A stretch of 12,673 bases of DNA from a bacterium (GCA_024276815.1 JAJRWM010000079.1:1-12673); one strand, 5' to 3'; shown: positions 5,601 to 12,616, counted from the stretch's first letter. Translations and numbers: made by a program. Notes: generated by a model not told the origin, from the letters alone.

Positions 5601-7585
5601 CTAAAGCCGACGGCACGTATCGCTTCAGCGGGATTAACCCTGATATCGAGTTCTATGACATTATCGCCGCGGAACGTCCCTGGTGGGGCGAACATGTACC
5701 AACCAACTGGGGTGAAACGGTTAAATATGACGTGGCGCCGGGCGCGACGGACGTTGACTTCGTTCTGACCGCGGCTGACGCTACCTTGACCGGCACGGTG
5801 ACCAAGCCGACCGGTTCGCCGGCTTTCAGCCTGCCGCCGATGGGTAATGATGAGTTTGATGTCCCGGGCGTTTACTTGGTCCTCCAGCCGGAAGACGGTT
5901 CGATTCCTGATAATCCCATGGACGGAATTGAAGGGATTTCCGAGCCTTCAAGCGGCGATTCCACAACCTTCACTATCGATGGTATCGTGCCGGGAACCTA
6001 TACTTTGAAAGCCATCTGCAAGGGCTTCTCCACCGAGATCGTGACCGGGATTGTAATCACCAGCGGAGCCAACACCTTATCCGCTCCGATAGAGTTGGCG
6101 CTTGGCGGAACGGTTTCCGGTTCGGTCGCCAAAACTGACGGCAGCAAAGTCAATACCAGCGAAGTTGAAATGGTGGTCGCCGTTACCTCGGATATGTCCG
6201 ATATCGTTTTCGGCGAACTGGTCTCTAACAGCGCCACCAAGGAAATAGATAGTTACAGCGTTGTCGGTTTACGGGCTAATGTGGATTATCTGTTAGTCTT
6301 CCCGACCGGCGGCGAAGACGGCCCCGGTGACCTCATCATGATGCCGGACACCCTGACCATAAGCGACATCAGCGTACCTTTGACCTACAACGCCGTGATT
6401 GGCGCCAGCCCGCCAAAATTCTTCGGCCAGGTCCAAAAGAACCAATCGGGTAATTACGACCTGCTGTTCTTTACCAGTGTTCCGGTAACAGAAACTGACG
6501 CCGCGGATATTCTGTCGGTAACCACCGGCGCCGGCTCTCTGACGGACCTGGGTTTAAGCGCGGATCGCCGAGACATTGAAGCGGTATACGTTCCTGATTC
6601 CGGCGACACCAATGTGGTAATTCACTTGGCGGCGCATAATGTCGAGGGCGAAGAGGGTTCGGATGACTTTTCCTTCTCGGTTGCGGTTGAGACTCAAAAC
6701 GCCTCTAATGTTAACCAGGTAATGGGTTCGACTGTGCGGCTGGGCGGAGGCGACAGTTCGCAAATGAATATTCCTCCGGGCGCGATTACCGATAACAATG
6801 ACGGCACCGTTACTCTTAACGTCGCCAAGTTGTCAGCCGGCGTTACTCCCAAGGGCAGATTGCGGCTGTTGTTCGCCGGCGCTCCGACAACTCCGAGCGA
6901 CGCGGCCAGCGCGGTCTACAACTTCGAGTTATCCCAGGGCGATACCATAACCACGGGCGAAACAGTCACTGTAACATTAACCTATAACAGCGGCGAAACG
7001 CCTTCCGACTTGAATGTTTATCATTATGATGGAACAGACTGGGTTTTGAAAGACACTAATCGTACTGTTAACGACTCCAATGGTAACCGTTTGATTTCGG
7101 CTGATACCGATGTTATGGGTTACTTTGTGGTTCGTCGCGCCGGCAGTAGCACGACGACTACGACCACCACCACTACCAGCAGCGGCGGTTCTTCCGGCGG
7201 ATCATCCAGCAGCGGCGGTTCCTCCGCGAAAAAGATGTGCTTTATCGCCACGGCTTCCTATGGCAGTCCGATGGCGAAACAGGTTGTGTTGCTGCAAATA
7301 TTCCGTGATGAATATTTAAGGAAATGCTCTTTGGGCCAGTCTTTTGTCAACGCTTATTATCGATTCAGTCCTCCGCTCGCCGAGTTCATCAGTGAACACG
7401 ACGGTTTGAGGGCGGTTATCAGGACCGGATTATATCCGTTGGTTGGCTTTAGTTACTTCATGATCTACACTAACGGGCTGCAAAAACTGGGAGTTCTGCT
7501 AGCCCTGTTGTTAATGATTATGTTACCCCTTAGTCGCCGTTTCACAACAAAGGTTGCCCATTCCCCTTCCAAATTCCTTCCTTGA
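2612..7585 (+). CDS. Very large secreted multi-module surface protein with CFI-box C-terminal tail
   Basis: A 1657-residue exported protein. Residues 1-28 form a signal peptide (basic MGRK, hydrophobic core, cleavage near GQAA). Residues ~45-150 resemble the FlgD/CHU-type Ig segment: SPDNDGVED near the start and NGTYSIRIEVD near the end. Residues 159 to ~1267 hold eleven degenerate carboxypeptidase-regulatory-like beta-sandwich modules, each opening with an [I/V]SG[T/S]V-type strand and often closing with LPGTY or GLAPGDY. Residues ~1268-1510 form another beta-rich region with NIPPGAITDNNDGTVTL. A Thr9 tract (1514-1522) and a Ser/Gly linker (1523-1539) lead to a tail starting at Cys1543 (CFIATASYGS). 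The tail contains a hydrophobic helix and a basic end. Such architectures are typical of cell-surface or extracellular proteins; no enzyme motif is seen. The gene is probably monocistronic, with its own promoter and a strong terminator. Its ligand is unknown: adhesion, matrix or structural roles are all inference. Confidence 0.93.
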   Translation: MGRKLNVLVAVVLAALFSLSVTISGQAAITGATVSNGTTSGSAVTISPDNDGVEDACSIVFTTDVAGSYRVVIDTDYDSTFEPTDWSTFDPQNDVSDQTFGGYAGPTSNNSLFFEGRDYNWNVLPNGTYSIRIEVDPDSDGDWSNAATDASLEVTIATASISGSVDDGSTPIQGAEVNAGSPTCWGNSFTDANGNYTIYGLAPGDYHVAASASGYVNQDFQSPVVVATAGQAVTGPDFSLEQAVQISGTITLSEDFVAGNDQWGNYNDRLWININAYNTHGPESAWDSVEIQDLGSFDTTVNYTLDVFPNVTYEVRAEADGFASQTMEVVVGASSVSGQDIAMSKASSITGSVTLPNSATASQQININVNAKTSDEQFAWGWGEIQSGASSGNFELRSVLPGTYTVEIWVDGYKPETVPDVVVSQGSDVALTPITLSTGASISGTVTISGNTTDAYINGSSTGDIWLWLDTWSEGGYGGNGAQVMIPRGTDQSVSYTVGGLEAGVYHVGLWLDGYEMSPLDLRVTLASDSDASTGNDLTLTPYSGSVSGTVTLNGSAPGDSNSLLVTVKEPWWDENQWKQPLSSFVGSDGSYTVNGVGTGEYVVTVNEYLSFDTSSQDFMRPTGNYGTETIRQPVANGQALTDVDFNLTTGGSISGTVTYTGSQSGISLTNNMVRAMPLSMMFMGGNSGYMGMIDSTGSYVIDGLGQDTYYVMPNPDLDHDEVDDIAVRFEIVSVSSGQDVTGVDFTAGDGFRVSGTVVLPAAASDNVWLSLHKMGSHEPYKDTNIEFVNESSKSFTFSNVLPGTFVINAFSENYVSAFREVEITNADVSGQVLSLTKGSNIIGDLRDDVTGQPVYEGIRVRCEARPWVEGSWRETRNETGAQSYIENDQGDNPGRFHLSSLPAGNYMLYIESGDSGPGGGSGASSSTINYVSLMIANINVPEYSAGNSDVNAGVISLKRGVEISGQVTDGTNGLANIRMVAEPVSSGSTARVEARTKADGTYRFSGINPDIEFYDIIAAERPWWGEHVPTNWGETVKYDVAPGATDVDFVLTAADATLTGTVTKPTGSPAFSLPPMGNDEFDVPGVYLVLQPEDGSIPDNPMDGIEGISEPSSGDSTTFTIDGIVPGTYTLKAICKGFSTEIVTGIVITSGANTLSAPIELALGGTVSGSVAKTDGSKVNTSEVEMVVAVTSDMSDIVFGELVSNSATKEIDSYSVVGLRANVDYLLVFPTGGEDGPGDLIMMPDTLTISDISVPLTYNAVIGASPPKFFGQVQKNQSGNYDLLFFTSVPVTETDAADILSVTTGAGSLTDLGLSADRRDIEAVYVPDSGDTNVVIHLAAHNVEGEEGSDDFSFSVAVETQNASNVNQVMGSTVRLGGGDSSQMNIPPGAITDNNDGTVTLNVAKLSAGVTPKGRLRLLFAGAPTTPSDAASAVYNFELSQGDTITTGETVTVTLTYNSGETPSDLNVYHYDGTDWVLKDTNRTVNDSNGNRLISADTDVMGYFVVRRAGSSTTTTTTTTTSSGGSSGGSSSSGGSSAKKMCFIATASYGSPMAKQVVLLQIFRDEYLRKCSLGQSFVNAYYRFSPPLAEFISEHDGLRAVIRTGLYPLVGFSYFMIYTNGLQKLGVLLALLLMIMLPLSRRFTTKVAHSPSKFLP
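3086..6411 (+). repeat. Eleven tandem degenerate beta-sandwich modules within the surface protein
   Basis: Module starts recur in frame at 3086, 3341, 3650, 3929, 4244, 4565, 4865, 5129, 5495, 5780 and 6107. That gives periods of 85, 103, 93, 105, 107, 100, 88, 122, 95 and 109 residues. Each begins with a strand such as SISGSV, QISGTI, SITGSV, SISGTV, SVSGTV, RVSGTV, EISGQV, TLTGTV or TVSGSV. Module 8 is the most divergent (NIIGDL). The modules resemble the carboxypeptidase regulatory-like domain. DNA identity between units is low, so these are old duplications rather than a recently expanding array. Confidence 0.85.
7238..7582 (+). other. CFI-box-type C-terminal sorting or anchoring domain (within the surface protein)
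   Basis: The last 115 residues start at Cys1543 with CFIATASYGS, followed by QVVLLQIFRDEYL, GQSFVNAYYRFSPPLA and a Leu/Phe-rich hydrophobic stretch ending in SRRF. NCBI curators call this kind of tail CFI-box-CTERM. It occurs after low-complexity Ser/Thr/Gly linkers at the end of exported proteins and is presumed, without known enzyme, to act in processing or anchoring. Here it also carries a second Cys (Cys1572), about 29 residues after the first. Confidence 0.8.
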
Positions 7586-7597
7586 CGGCGGCTAATT

Positions 7598-7631
7598 ATA
7601 GCCCCCCCGCGCGTTTACGCGGGGGGGCTAT
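7598..7631. terminator. Strong GC-rich hairpin between convergent genes (bidirectional terminator)
   Basis: A perfect 14-bp stem (7598-7611 with 7618-7631, containing seven consecutive C:G pairs) closes a 6-nt CGTTTA loop. It lies 13 nt after the surface-protein stop and 87 nt beyond the cheR stop on the other strand. The U tract is poor on both sides (ATTCCTTTAT on plus, ATAATTAG on minus). Termination would rest on stem strength, and the symmetry allows it to serve both converging transcripts. Confidence 0.8.
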
Positions 7632-7718
7632 TCCTTTATATCCCAAACCTACGGTTCGCGGGAGAAGATAGCGGTTATTAATCAAAATCTGACCCGCTTT
7701 CCCGTTCACAAAGGAGGT

Positions 7719-8540
7719 TCATTTTTTCCTGAATATTTTCAAGCGGTGATTCACGGCGTTAAAATATTTACGGGTGTCTTCAGTCAGACTCTCGCCTTTA
7801 CCCAGAACCAGATAACCGCCAGGCTCCAGGGCGAAAACAAACTTCAGAAAAATATCTTCCTGCTGTTCCCGTTCCAGATAGATCGCGACATTGCGGCAGA
7901 CCAGCAACTGCAGATGGTTAATCGGCGGGTTGGTGATCAAATCATGCCGCCCCATCTTAATATGAGTCTTCAACTCGGACTTAACCCGATATCGTCCCTG
8001 CTCCCAGATGAAATATTTCTTCAGCAACCCGGGGCTGATGTTGTTTACCTGCTCCGGAGGATAGACCGAACTACGCGCCGCTTCCATCGCTTTTTCACTG
8101 ATATCAGTGCCATAAATAAGCAGACGCGGCTCCTGGCCGAGTCGGCTCAAATGTTCGAGAAATAATATGGCGACCGAAAAGACTTCCTCGCCTTTACTGC
8201 AACCGGGACACCAGACTTTGATATTGCCGTCCAGTTCGCGCGCGGCGGTCTCAAGGATACGGGGTATTATCTCGGCGTCCAGGTAGTCAAAAACAACCGG
8301 ATCACGAAAAAACTCGCTGACCTGTAACACCAGATCATTCAACAGGGTCTGGTACTCGGTTTCATCCTGATCAATTTTTTCAAGGTATTCGGAAAAATTG
8401 GTAATATTGTTAAATTTGAGACGGCGAAGCAAACGGCGGGTTAAAAAGTTCTTTTTGTAGCGGCGAAAATCCAGTTCTTTTTCCCGGTATATTTTTTCGG
8501 TTATTCTGGCGATATCCGCTTGGGCAATCTTAATTGACAT
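7719..8540 (-). CDS. cheR: CheR-type protein-glutamate O-methyltransferase (orphan)
   Basis: A 273-residue SAM-dependent methyltransferase of the CheR family, which methylates glutamates of chemoreceptors or related receptor modules in the cytoplasm. The N-terminal helical domain (about 1-75) is rich in Arg/Lys (LTRRLLRRLKF). It is followed by SEFFRDP (75-81), SAM-binding motif GCSKGEE (113-119), GTDISEKAM (144-152), and the later CRNVAIYL (215-222) and ALEPGGYLVLGKGES (237-251). Length is normal and all expected motifs are present. The ATG has GGAG about 7 nt upstream. No receptor, cheB, cheA or cheW is in the window. The upstream kinase ends 164 nt away on the same strand, and that gap shows only weak hairpins and no clear promoter. 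It may belong to a non-flagellar sensory pathway, or be read through from the kinase operon. Confidence 0.93.
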   Translation of the reverse strand: MSIKIAQADIARITEKIYREKELDFRRYKKNFLTRRLLRRLKFNNITNFSEYLEKIDQDETEYQTLLNDLVLQVSEFFRDPVVFDYLDAEIIPRILETAARELDGNIKVWCPGCSKGEEVFSVAILFLEHLSRLGQEPRLLIYGTDISEKAMEAARSSVYPPEQVNNISPGLLKKYFIWEQGRYRVKSELKTHIKMGRHDLITNPPINHLQLLVCRNVAIYLEREQQEDIFLKFVFALEPGGYLVLGKGESLTEDTRKYFNAVNHRLKIFRKK

Positions 8541-8704
8541 GCCGCGTCTCCGATAATTTTATTGAAAATTTCCCGTAATTTGCTTTAGGTCAAAACAAGC
8601 CGGCAACTTCACTCCGGAAGCAGATTCCATGCGAAACAGCCTCTGATTAGCTTATCGGCAAAAAACGGATAAAGAGTTAAAGAGATGTGAAGGGCAGGGA
8701 GGAA

Positions 8705-10132
8705 TTAATCGTGGACAGCTTCGTCTACCTGAGTGGCCGCCTGGTAGATATTGGTCAGAGCGTCCTTGAATTCGCCAACCGTCTGATAGCGGTCCTCACG
8801 CTTCTTGGCGATTGCTTTCAGGCAGATATCATCCAGGATTTCCGGAATCGCCGGATTCTTTTTGGTCGGCAGTTCGGCTACTTTGTGCAGGTGCATATAA
8901 GCGATATCGCCTTCGGTAAAGGGCGGGGTTCCGGTTAAAAGCTCATAAAGCACAATGCCCAGCGAATAGATATCGGAACGCATATCAACGACCTCGCCGC
9001 AAATCTGTTCCGGCGACATATACAAAGGCGTCCCGATCTTGGCCCCGGTCTTGGTCATGCCCTTGTTTTCAATATGAGCCACCCCGAAATCCATGATCTT
9101 TATTTTGTTATACTTGTCTACCATGATATTTTCCAGCTTGATATCACGGTGTATTATGCCGTTTTTGTGAGCCTCGCCCAGACCGTCACAGACCTGAAGC
9201 GTAAACTCTATCGCCCGTCTCGGATTGATGACGCCTTTCTTCTGCAGAATATCAAAGAGATTTTCACCCTCGATGTGCTCCATGGCGATAAAAAGCTTGT
9301 TTTTCTCTTTGCCGATGTCATAAATATTAACGATGTTGGGATGATTCAGCTTGCCGGCCGATTGCGCTTCCCGTAAAAAACGCTGGAGCGCACGGGCATT
9401 ACGACTTAAGGACTTGGACAGCACTTTCAGGGCAACCGTGCGGTCCAGCAGGGTGTCAGTCGCCTTGTAGATAATTCCCATGCCGCCCTCGCCAATTTCC
9501 TCCTGGATGATATAGCGGGAAGAGACTTCGCTTTCGATGGTGGGACTGCTGGAATCAACCGCTTCCTCGCGGCCTGATTTTTTCCGGTCAGCAGCGGGCT
9601 TCTTTTCGCTTTTGGTCTCATCGGCTTTTTGAGCCTCTGTTTGCACTATTTCAATACACTTCGCCAGTTCAATACTGCCCTTGTGGATCTTCAGGGCCGT
9701 CTTGTATACTTCTATCGCCTGCTGGTAATTTTTATTGATCCGGTGAATACTGGCGAGCTTCAGGTAGGGGGGGTAAAAGCCGGGATGCGCTTTGATCAAC
9801 TGTTCAAATACCTTCCGCGCTTCGACATAGTCTTTTTTAGCCAGCAGTCTCACGCCTCGGGCCAGTTTAAGCTTTTTCAGAAACAGGGGGACGTACAAGG
9901 CCAAAGCCAGCAGGAGAACCAGCCCGCCTCCCAGAAGCGCCTGCCTGCTCAGCAGAATCCGCCACGGACTTTCCGAGACGACCTTCAGCAGGTTTTTCGC
10001 CGGGGCCAGGTCCAGTTTAGCGGTCAGGCGGACAGAGGCCGCGTCCGTTAACCAGGCGCCCCTGACCTTGGCCGTGATAAAAAAAAGGTGAGTAACCGCA
10101 ATAATATTAAAGCAAGCTTTTTTATCGGTCAA
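8705..10132 (-). CDS. Membrane-anchored TPR Ser/Thr protein kinase (Hanks type)
   Basis: A 475-residue protein kinase whose layout is a short N-terminal part, one TM helix (about 68-85, GGGLVLLLALALYVPLFL), TPR-like helices (about 88-165), a charged Lys/Glu/Ser linker (about 168-205) and a C-terminal kinase domain (about 207-465). All catalytic signatures are intact: GEGGMG (214-219), VALK with Lys236, HRDIKLEN (328-335), DFG (348-350), GTPLYMSPEQ (368-377) and SDIYSLGIVLYELLTG (386-401). It should be an active Ser/Thr kinase on the cytosolic side. PknB-like enzymes usually put the kinase first, so the TPR-then-kinase order is notable. The start is TTG at 10132, 11 nt after the stop of the small acidic gene, with AAAAGGG just upstream. 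An in-frame stop lies close upstream, and I saw no better start before the TM helix. Confidence 0.93.
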   Translation of the reverse strand: MTDKKACFNIIAVTHLFFITAKVRGAWLTDAASVRLTAKLDLAPAKNLLKVVSESPWRILLSRQALLGGGLVLLLALALYVPLFLKKLKLARGVRLLAKKDYVEARKVFEQLIKAHPGFYPPYLKLASIHRINKNYQQAIEVYKTALKIHKGSIELAKCIEIVQTEAQKADETKSEKKPAADRKKSGREEAVDSSSPTIESEVSSRYIIQEEIGEGGMGIIYKATDTLLDRTVALKVLSKSLSRNARALQRFLREAQSAGKLNHPNIVNIYDIGKEKNKLFIAMEHIEGENLFDILQKKGVINPRRAIEFTLQVCDGLGEAHKNGIIHRDIKLENIMVDKYNKIKIMDFGVAHIENKGMTKTGAKIGTPLYMSPEQICGEVVDMRSDIYSLGIVLYELLTGTPPFTEGDIAYMHLHKVAELPTKKNPAIPEILDDICLKAIAKKREDRYQTVGEFKDALTNIYQAATQVDEAVHD

Positions 10133-10143
10133 CGCTGTCCCTT

Positions 10144-10380
10144 TTACGCTATGATATCAATACTGCTCGCCGGCGGCTCAGGCTCTGTCGACTCCGGCGG
10201 CGGTGGCTCAGAAGCAACCGCTTCCGGCTGGCTGGCTGAAGATATTTCGACCTCAGCCGCCGCCTCGGGTTCAGAAGCTGCCGGCTGTTCAACCTGCTCC
10301 ACGGGTTCAGATTCAACCTGCTCCACTTTTCTTATCGTCCGCTGAAATCCGGGGTCCGCCCCGACTCCATTTATCCTCAT
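10144..10380 (-). CDS. Small Glu/Pro/Ala-rich acidic protein, unknown function
   Basis: A 78-residue protein I do not recognise. It starts with a compact, more ordinary segment (MRINGVGADPGFQRTIRKVE, residues 1-20). The rest is low-complexity and strongly acidic: repeated V-E-Q-V-E and S-E-P-E units, then PPPPES and EPEPPASS. No signal peptide or membrane helix is seen. It looks real because AAAGGAG lies about 8 nt before the ATG, it sits between the transglycosylase (41 nt) and the kinase (11 nt) on the same strand, and it ends in TAA so as to couple to the kinase start. The tail is probably disordered, with many Ser residues in acidic surroundings. It could be an adaptor or substrate of the neighbouring kinase, but that is inference. 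The plus-strand reading of the same DNA is a shadow. Confidence 0.75.
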   Translation of the reverse strand: MRINGVGADPGFQRTIRKVEQVESEPVEQVEQPAASEPEAAAEVEISSASQPEAVASEPPPPESTEPEPPASSIDIIA

Positions 10381-10421
10381 ATCCCGACTCCTTTCTGCTA
10401 CCTTACTATTATATACCGCAA

Positions 10422-11114
10422 TCAGGCGAAAAGCGGTATGGAACGAGTATGCTTGTTGAACGCCCGCAAAACCTTCTTCCCGTATCGCCGGGATATTTTA
10501 TAGCCGCGTGACAAACGATAATTAAGATAACCCGGTCCCTGATTATAGGCGGTCAGAGCCTTGAAAGGATCCGAGTAACGCTTGAGCAGCCGGGCAAAAT
10601 AATAGGTTCCGATGCGGATGTTATTCGCCGGCTCGTGCAGCGTTCTTACTCCCCGCCAGGGGATACCGAGCTGTTTGGCGATCTCGCGGCCGGTTGTCGG
10701 CATCACCTGCATTAAACCGCGCGCTCCCATATAGGAACGGGCATAATTGTTAAAATGGCTTTCCGTCTCAATTATCGCCGTAATCAGCAAAGGGTTGATC
10801 CGATACTGTTTGCTCACGCTGATAATCGTCCCGACGATCTCCTGTTCTACGTCAGGCGACAGGTAAGGATTATAGGAACGGGCTATCCGGCGCACGATCG
10901 CCTCCTGAAATTCTGCGGCGAATCTCACCTTCTGAAACTTCAAGTCAGTCGCCAGTTTTTCCGATTCGAATTGCAGGAAAACAACTTCCTGCTCAGCGTA
11001 ATTGTATTTTTCCGATAAAGCGCTGGCGCCGCTCACCAGGGCAACGCCCAGTGAGACAAACAACAGTATCCGCCAGCCTCGGCTGTTTTTGAATATTTTC
11101 GCTAACAACTTCAT
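10422..11114 (-). CDS. Membrane-anchored SLT-family lytic transglycosylase
   Basis: A 230-residue murein lytic transglycosylase that would cleave the MurNAc-GlcNAc bond of peptidoglycan in the periplasm. An N-terminal signal/anchor (about 15-33, GWRILLFVSLGVALVSGASA) is followed by a helical stretch of about 60 residues, then the goose-lysozyme-like SLT domain (about 90-215). The catalytic Glu is probably Glu118 in ETESHF. The domain then shows YARSYMGARGLMQVMPTTG, NNIRIGTYYFARLL and TAYNQGPG (188-195), all canonical for the family. Its ATG directly abuts the stop of the RodZ-like gene (0 nt), and its SD (AGGAGAGG) lies inside the end of that gene, indicating translational coupling. The N-terminal linker (about 34-85) is Glu/Lys-rich and may form a coiled coil. 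Confidence 0.94.
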   Translation of the reverse strand: MKLLAKIFKNSRGWRILLFVSLGVALVSGASALSEKYNYAEQEVVFLQFESEKLATDLKFQKVRFAAEFQEAIVRRIARSYNPYLSPDVEQEIVGTIISVSKQYRINPLLITAIIETESHFNNYARSYMGARGLMQVMPTTGREIAKQLGIPWRGVRTLHEPANNIRIGTYYFARLLKRYSDPFKALTAYNQGPGYLNYRLSRGYKISRRYGKKVLRAFNKHTRSIPLFA

Positions 11115-11912
11115 TTACCTCTCCTGCTTCTTGGTAATAACAATGTTTTCCAGGAACTGACCGCTGTTTCCCAGTACCTGCGGTTCACTTCTATCCAGGG
11201 ACCACGCAATGCCGCCGGCGTCGGGTAAGCTGAGAGTGAACTTTTCTGACGCTCCCCATTCCCCAAGCTCTCCGGCCCTCAGGCTGATTGTCCGTGGGGC
11301 CAAATGATCAATCCGCAACGTAAAACTCACATCTTTCAAGGCCTTGCCTTCCAGTTTTAAAGCCGGCGGTTCGCTAACTGCCGCTCCGGAAACTTCCGCT
11401 GTCTCAAGCGACATTCCCGCGGCTTCGCCAACTTTTTTTCCCGATACCTCTTCCTCCTTACGCCCGATACTCGCGGTGTTTTTTTCCGGTTCCACTTTTT
11501 CTCTGCCAACCTGTTCCTGGCTGTTCTTTTTATTCCGCGGGGCCTGATACCGCCGCGACGCTATTACCACCACAACCAGGGCGATTAATATGACAACAAT
11601 TATTCCCGCCGGGTTCAGACCCGGTTTCCGCCCGGACGACTTATCATCTTCATTGCCCTTGCCGGCCAGATCCCGTTGCTCCAGCGAATGCTCATATAAA
11701 CCAAGCATCTCATCCAGGTCAAGGTCCACGTTCTGCGCGTAGTTTTTGATGAAAGCCCTGCGATAGGCGTCTCCCTGCGGCAAATCTTCAAACTGATCGT
11801 TTTCCATAGCCCTGATGTAGAACGACCTGATATTGGTTCGCGTTACGATATCCTCAATCGTCAGCTTCTTTTTCAACCGCGCGGTTTTAAGGACTTCGCC
11901 TACAGTACCCAT
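11115..11912 (-). CDS. RodZ-like HTH membrane protein
   Basis: A 265-residue protein with the RodZ plan. A cytosolic HTH_25-type domain covers residues ~1-73 (VGEVLKTARLKKKLTIEDI, then LPQGDAYRRAFIKNYA). A single TM helix follows at ~102-119 (AGIIVVILIALVVVVIAS). Then come a low-complexity Lys/Glu linker (~122-190) and a beta-rich C-terminal domain like RodZ_C/DUF4115 (~194-258, with TISLRAGELGEWG). RodZ links MreB filaments to the cell-wall elongation machinery; related proteins in other phyla have unclear roles. It begins at ATG with AAGGAA upstream, 14 nt after the LolA-like gene, and ends flush against the transglycosylase. The C-terminal domain is short compared with E. coli RodZ, so a gene symbol is withheld. 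Confidence 0.88.
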   Translation of the reverse strand: MGTVGEVLKTARLKKKLTIEDIVTRTNIRSFYIRAMENDQFEDLPQGDAYRRAFIKNYAQNVDLDLDEMLGLYEHSLEQRDLAGKGNEDDKSSGRKPGLNPAGIIVVILIALVVVVIASRRYQAPRNKKNSQEQVGREKVEPEKNTASIGRKEEEVSGKKVGEAAGMSLETAEVSGAAVSEPPALKLEGKALKDVSFTLRIDHLAPRTISLRAGELGEWGASEKFTLSLPDAGGIAWSLDRSEPQVLGNSGQFLENIVITKKQER

Positions 11913-11926
11913 TTGTTTTCCTTAGG

Positions 11927-12616
11927 TTAATAACCAAAATTTTCCATTATCTCGGCGCCCTTGGGCGGAGTGAAGAGAAATTTTTTCGGAGCTATTTTCA
12001 AGTCGTATTCACTTGATCTAATCGTGACTTTCATCAGATTACCGTTCTTGTCTTCCAGAACATATTTCCTCAACTCGTAGTCTTTCGGGTCCATAAACAG
12101 CTCCACTTTCGCGAAAACCTCTTCGGCCTCGTTTCGCGGTTTCAATAAATATCGTTTCCAGCCCTCGGCGGTTGTCCCGAGGAACTTCGTTCTCGACTTG
12201 CTCAGCAGTTCATCAAGCCATTGGGGTATAAAGACCATGGCGTTGCGTTTCATATCCTGAGGCCGGACGACATGCTTGACAACCTGATTAATGTTTTTCC
12301 GGTAAGTCCAGAGAGTTTTTCCGTCAAAGACCATCATCTGGGATTCATCTTCAGGCTCTGTGTACTCCATAAATATTTTGGGCATTCCTTTTCCCTTAAC
12401 CGGGGCCTGGTAGAGCATATAGCCGGCGCTGGTCAGGACTTCATCCATATTGGTCACAACCGAGACCTGGTCGAAGTCAAAACGAAAACTCCCGGCCCGT
12501 AATAATTTCTGATTCGCCAAAGCCAGGAGTTCATCCTCACCGCTGACGCTGACGGCCAAAACCAGAACGCTGAGAATAACAATCGGTAAAGACAACCACC
12601 TTGATTTTTTAAGCAT
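11927..12616 (-). CDS. LolA-like outer-membrane lipoprotein carrier
   Basis: A 229-residue periplasmic protein of the LolA/LolA-like fold, which ferries lipoproteins from the inner to the outer membrane. A signal peptide covers residues 1 to about 26 (MLKKSRW, hydrophobic core, VSVSG). The mature part shows FRFDFDQVS, SAGYMLYQAP, MEYTEPED and VFDGKTLWTY, the last being a usual LolA feature, then PKDYELRKYVLEDKNG and KIAPKKFLFTPPKGAEI near the end. I place the start at the ATG (codon at 12614-12616), preceded by AAGGTGG. A GTG three codons upstream (12625) overlaps that SD and is less likely. The SD itself overlaps the preceding gene's stop region. LolA next to FtsK is a known synteny in several proteobacterial groups and fits the partial gene at the edge. 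It could also be a LolA-like sorting protein acting with an exporter. Confidence 0.85.
   Translation of the reverse strand: MLKKSRWLSLPIVILSVLVLAVSVSGEDELLALANQKLLRAGSFRFDFDQVSVVTNMDEVLTSAGYMLYQAPVKGKGMPKIFMEYTEPEDESQMMVFDGKTLWTYRKNINQVVKHVVRPQDMKRNAMVFIPQWLDELLSKSRTKFLGTTAEGWKRYLLKPRNEAEEVFAKVELFMDPKDYELRKYVLEDKNGNLMKVTIRSSEYDLKIAPKKFLFTPPKGAEIMENFGY

Noticed and set aside
7151-7230. Short tandem repeat (Thr/Ser/Gly codons) considered as a phase-variable microsatellite
   Set aside because: The codons vary (acg, act, acc and agc, tcc, tca), so the DNA is not a clean repeat prone to slippage. It reads as a low-complexity protein linker.
8687-8938. Plus-strand frame of 83 codons with an SD-like AGGGAGGA in front
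   Set aside because: It lies almost wholly antisense to the conserved C-terminal part of the kinase domain and has no domain of its own.
10088-10345. Plus-strand Ser/Gly-rich frame opposite the small acidic gene
   Set aside because: It is the shadow of the Glu/Pro/Ala codons of the minus-strand gene, which has a strong SD and operon context that this frame lacks.
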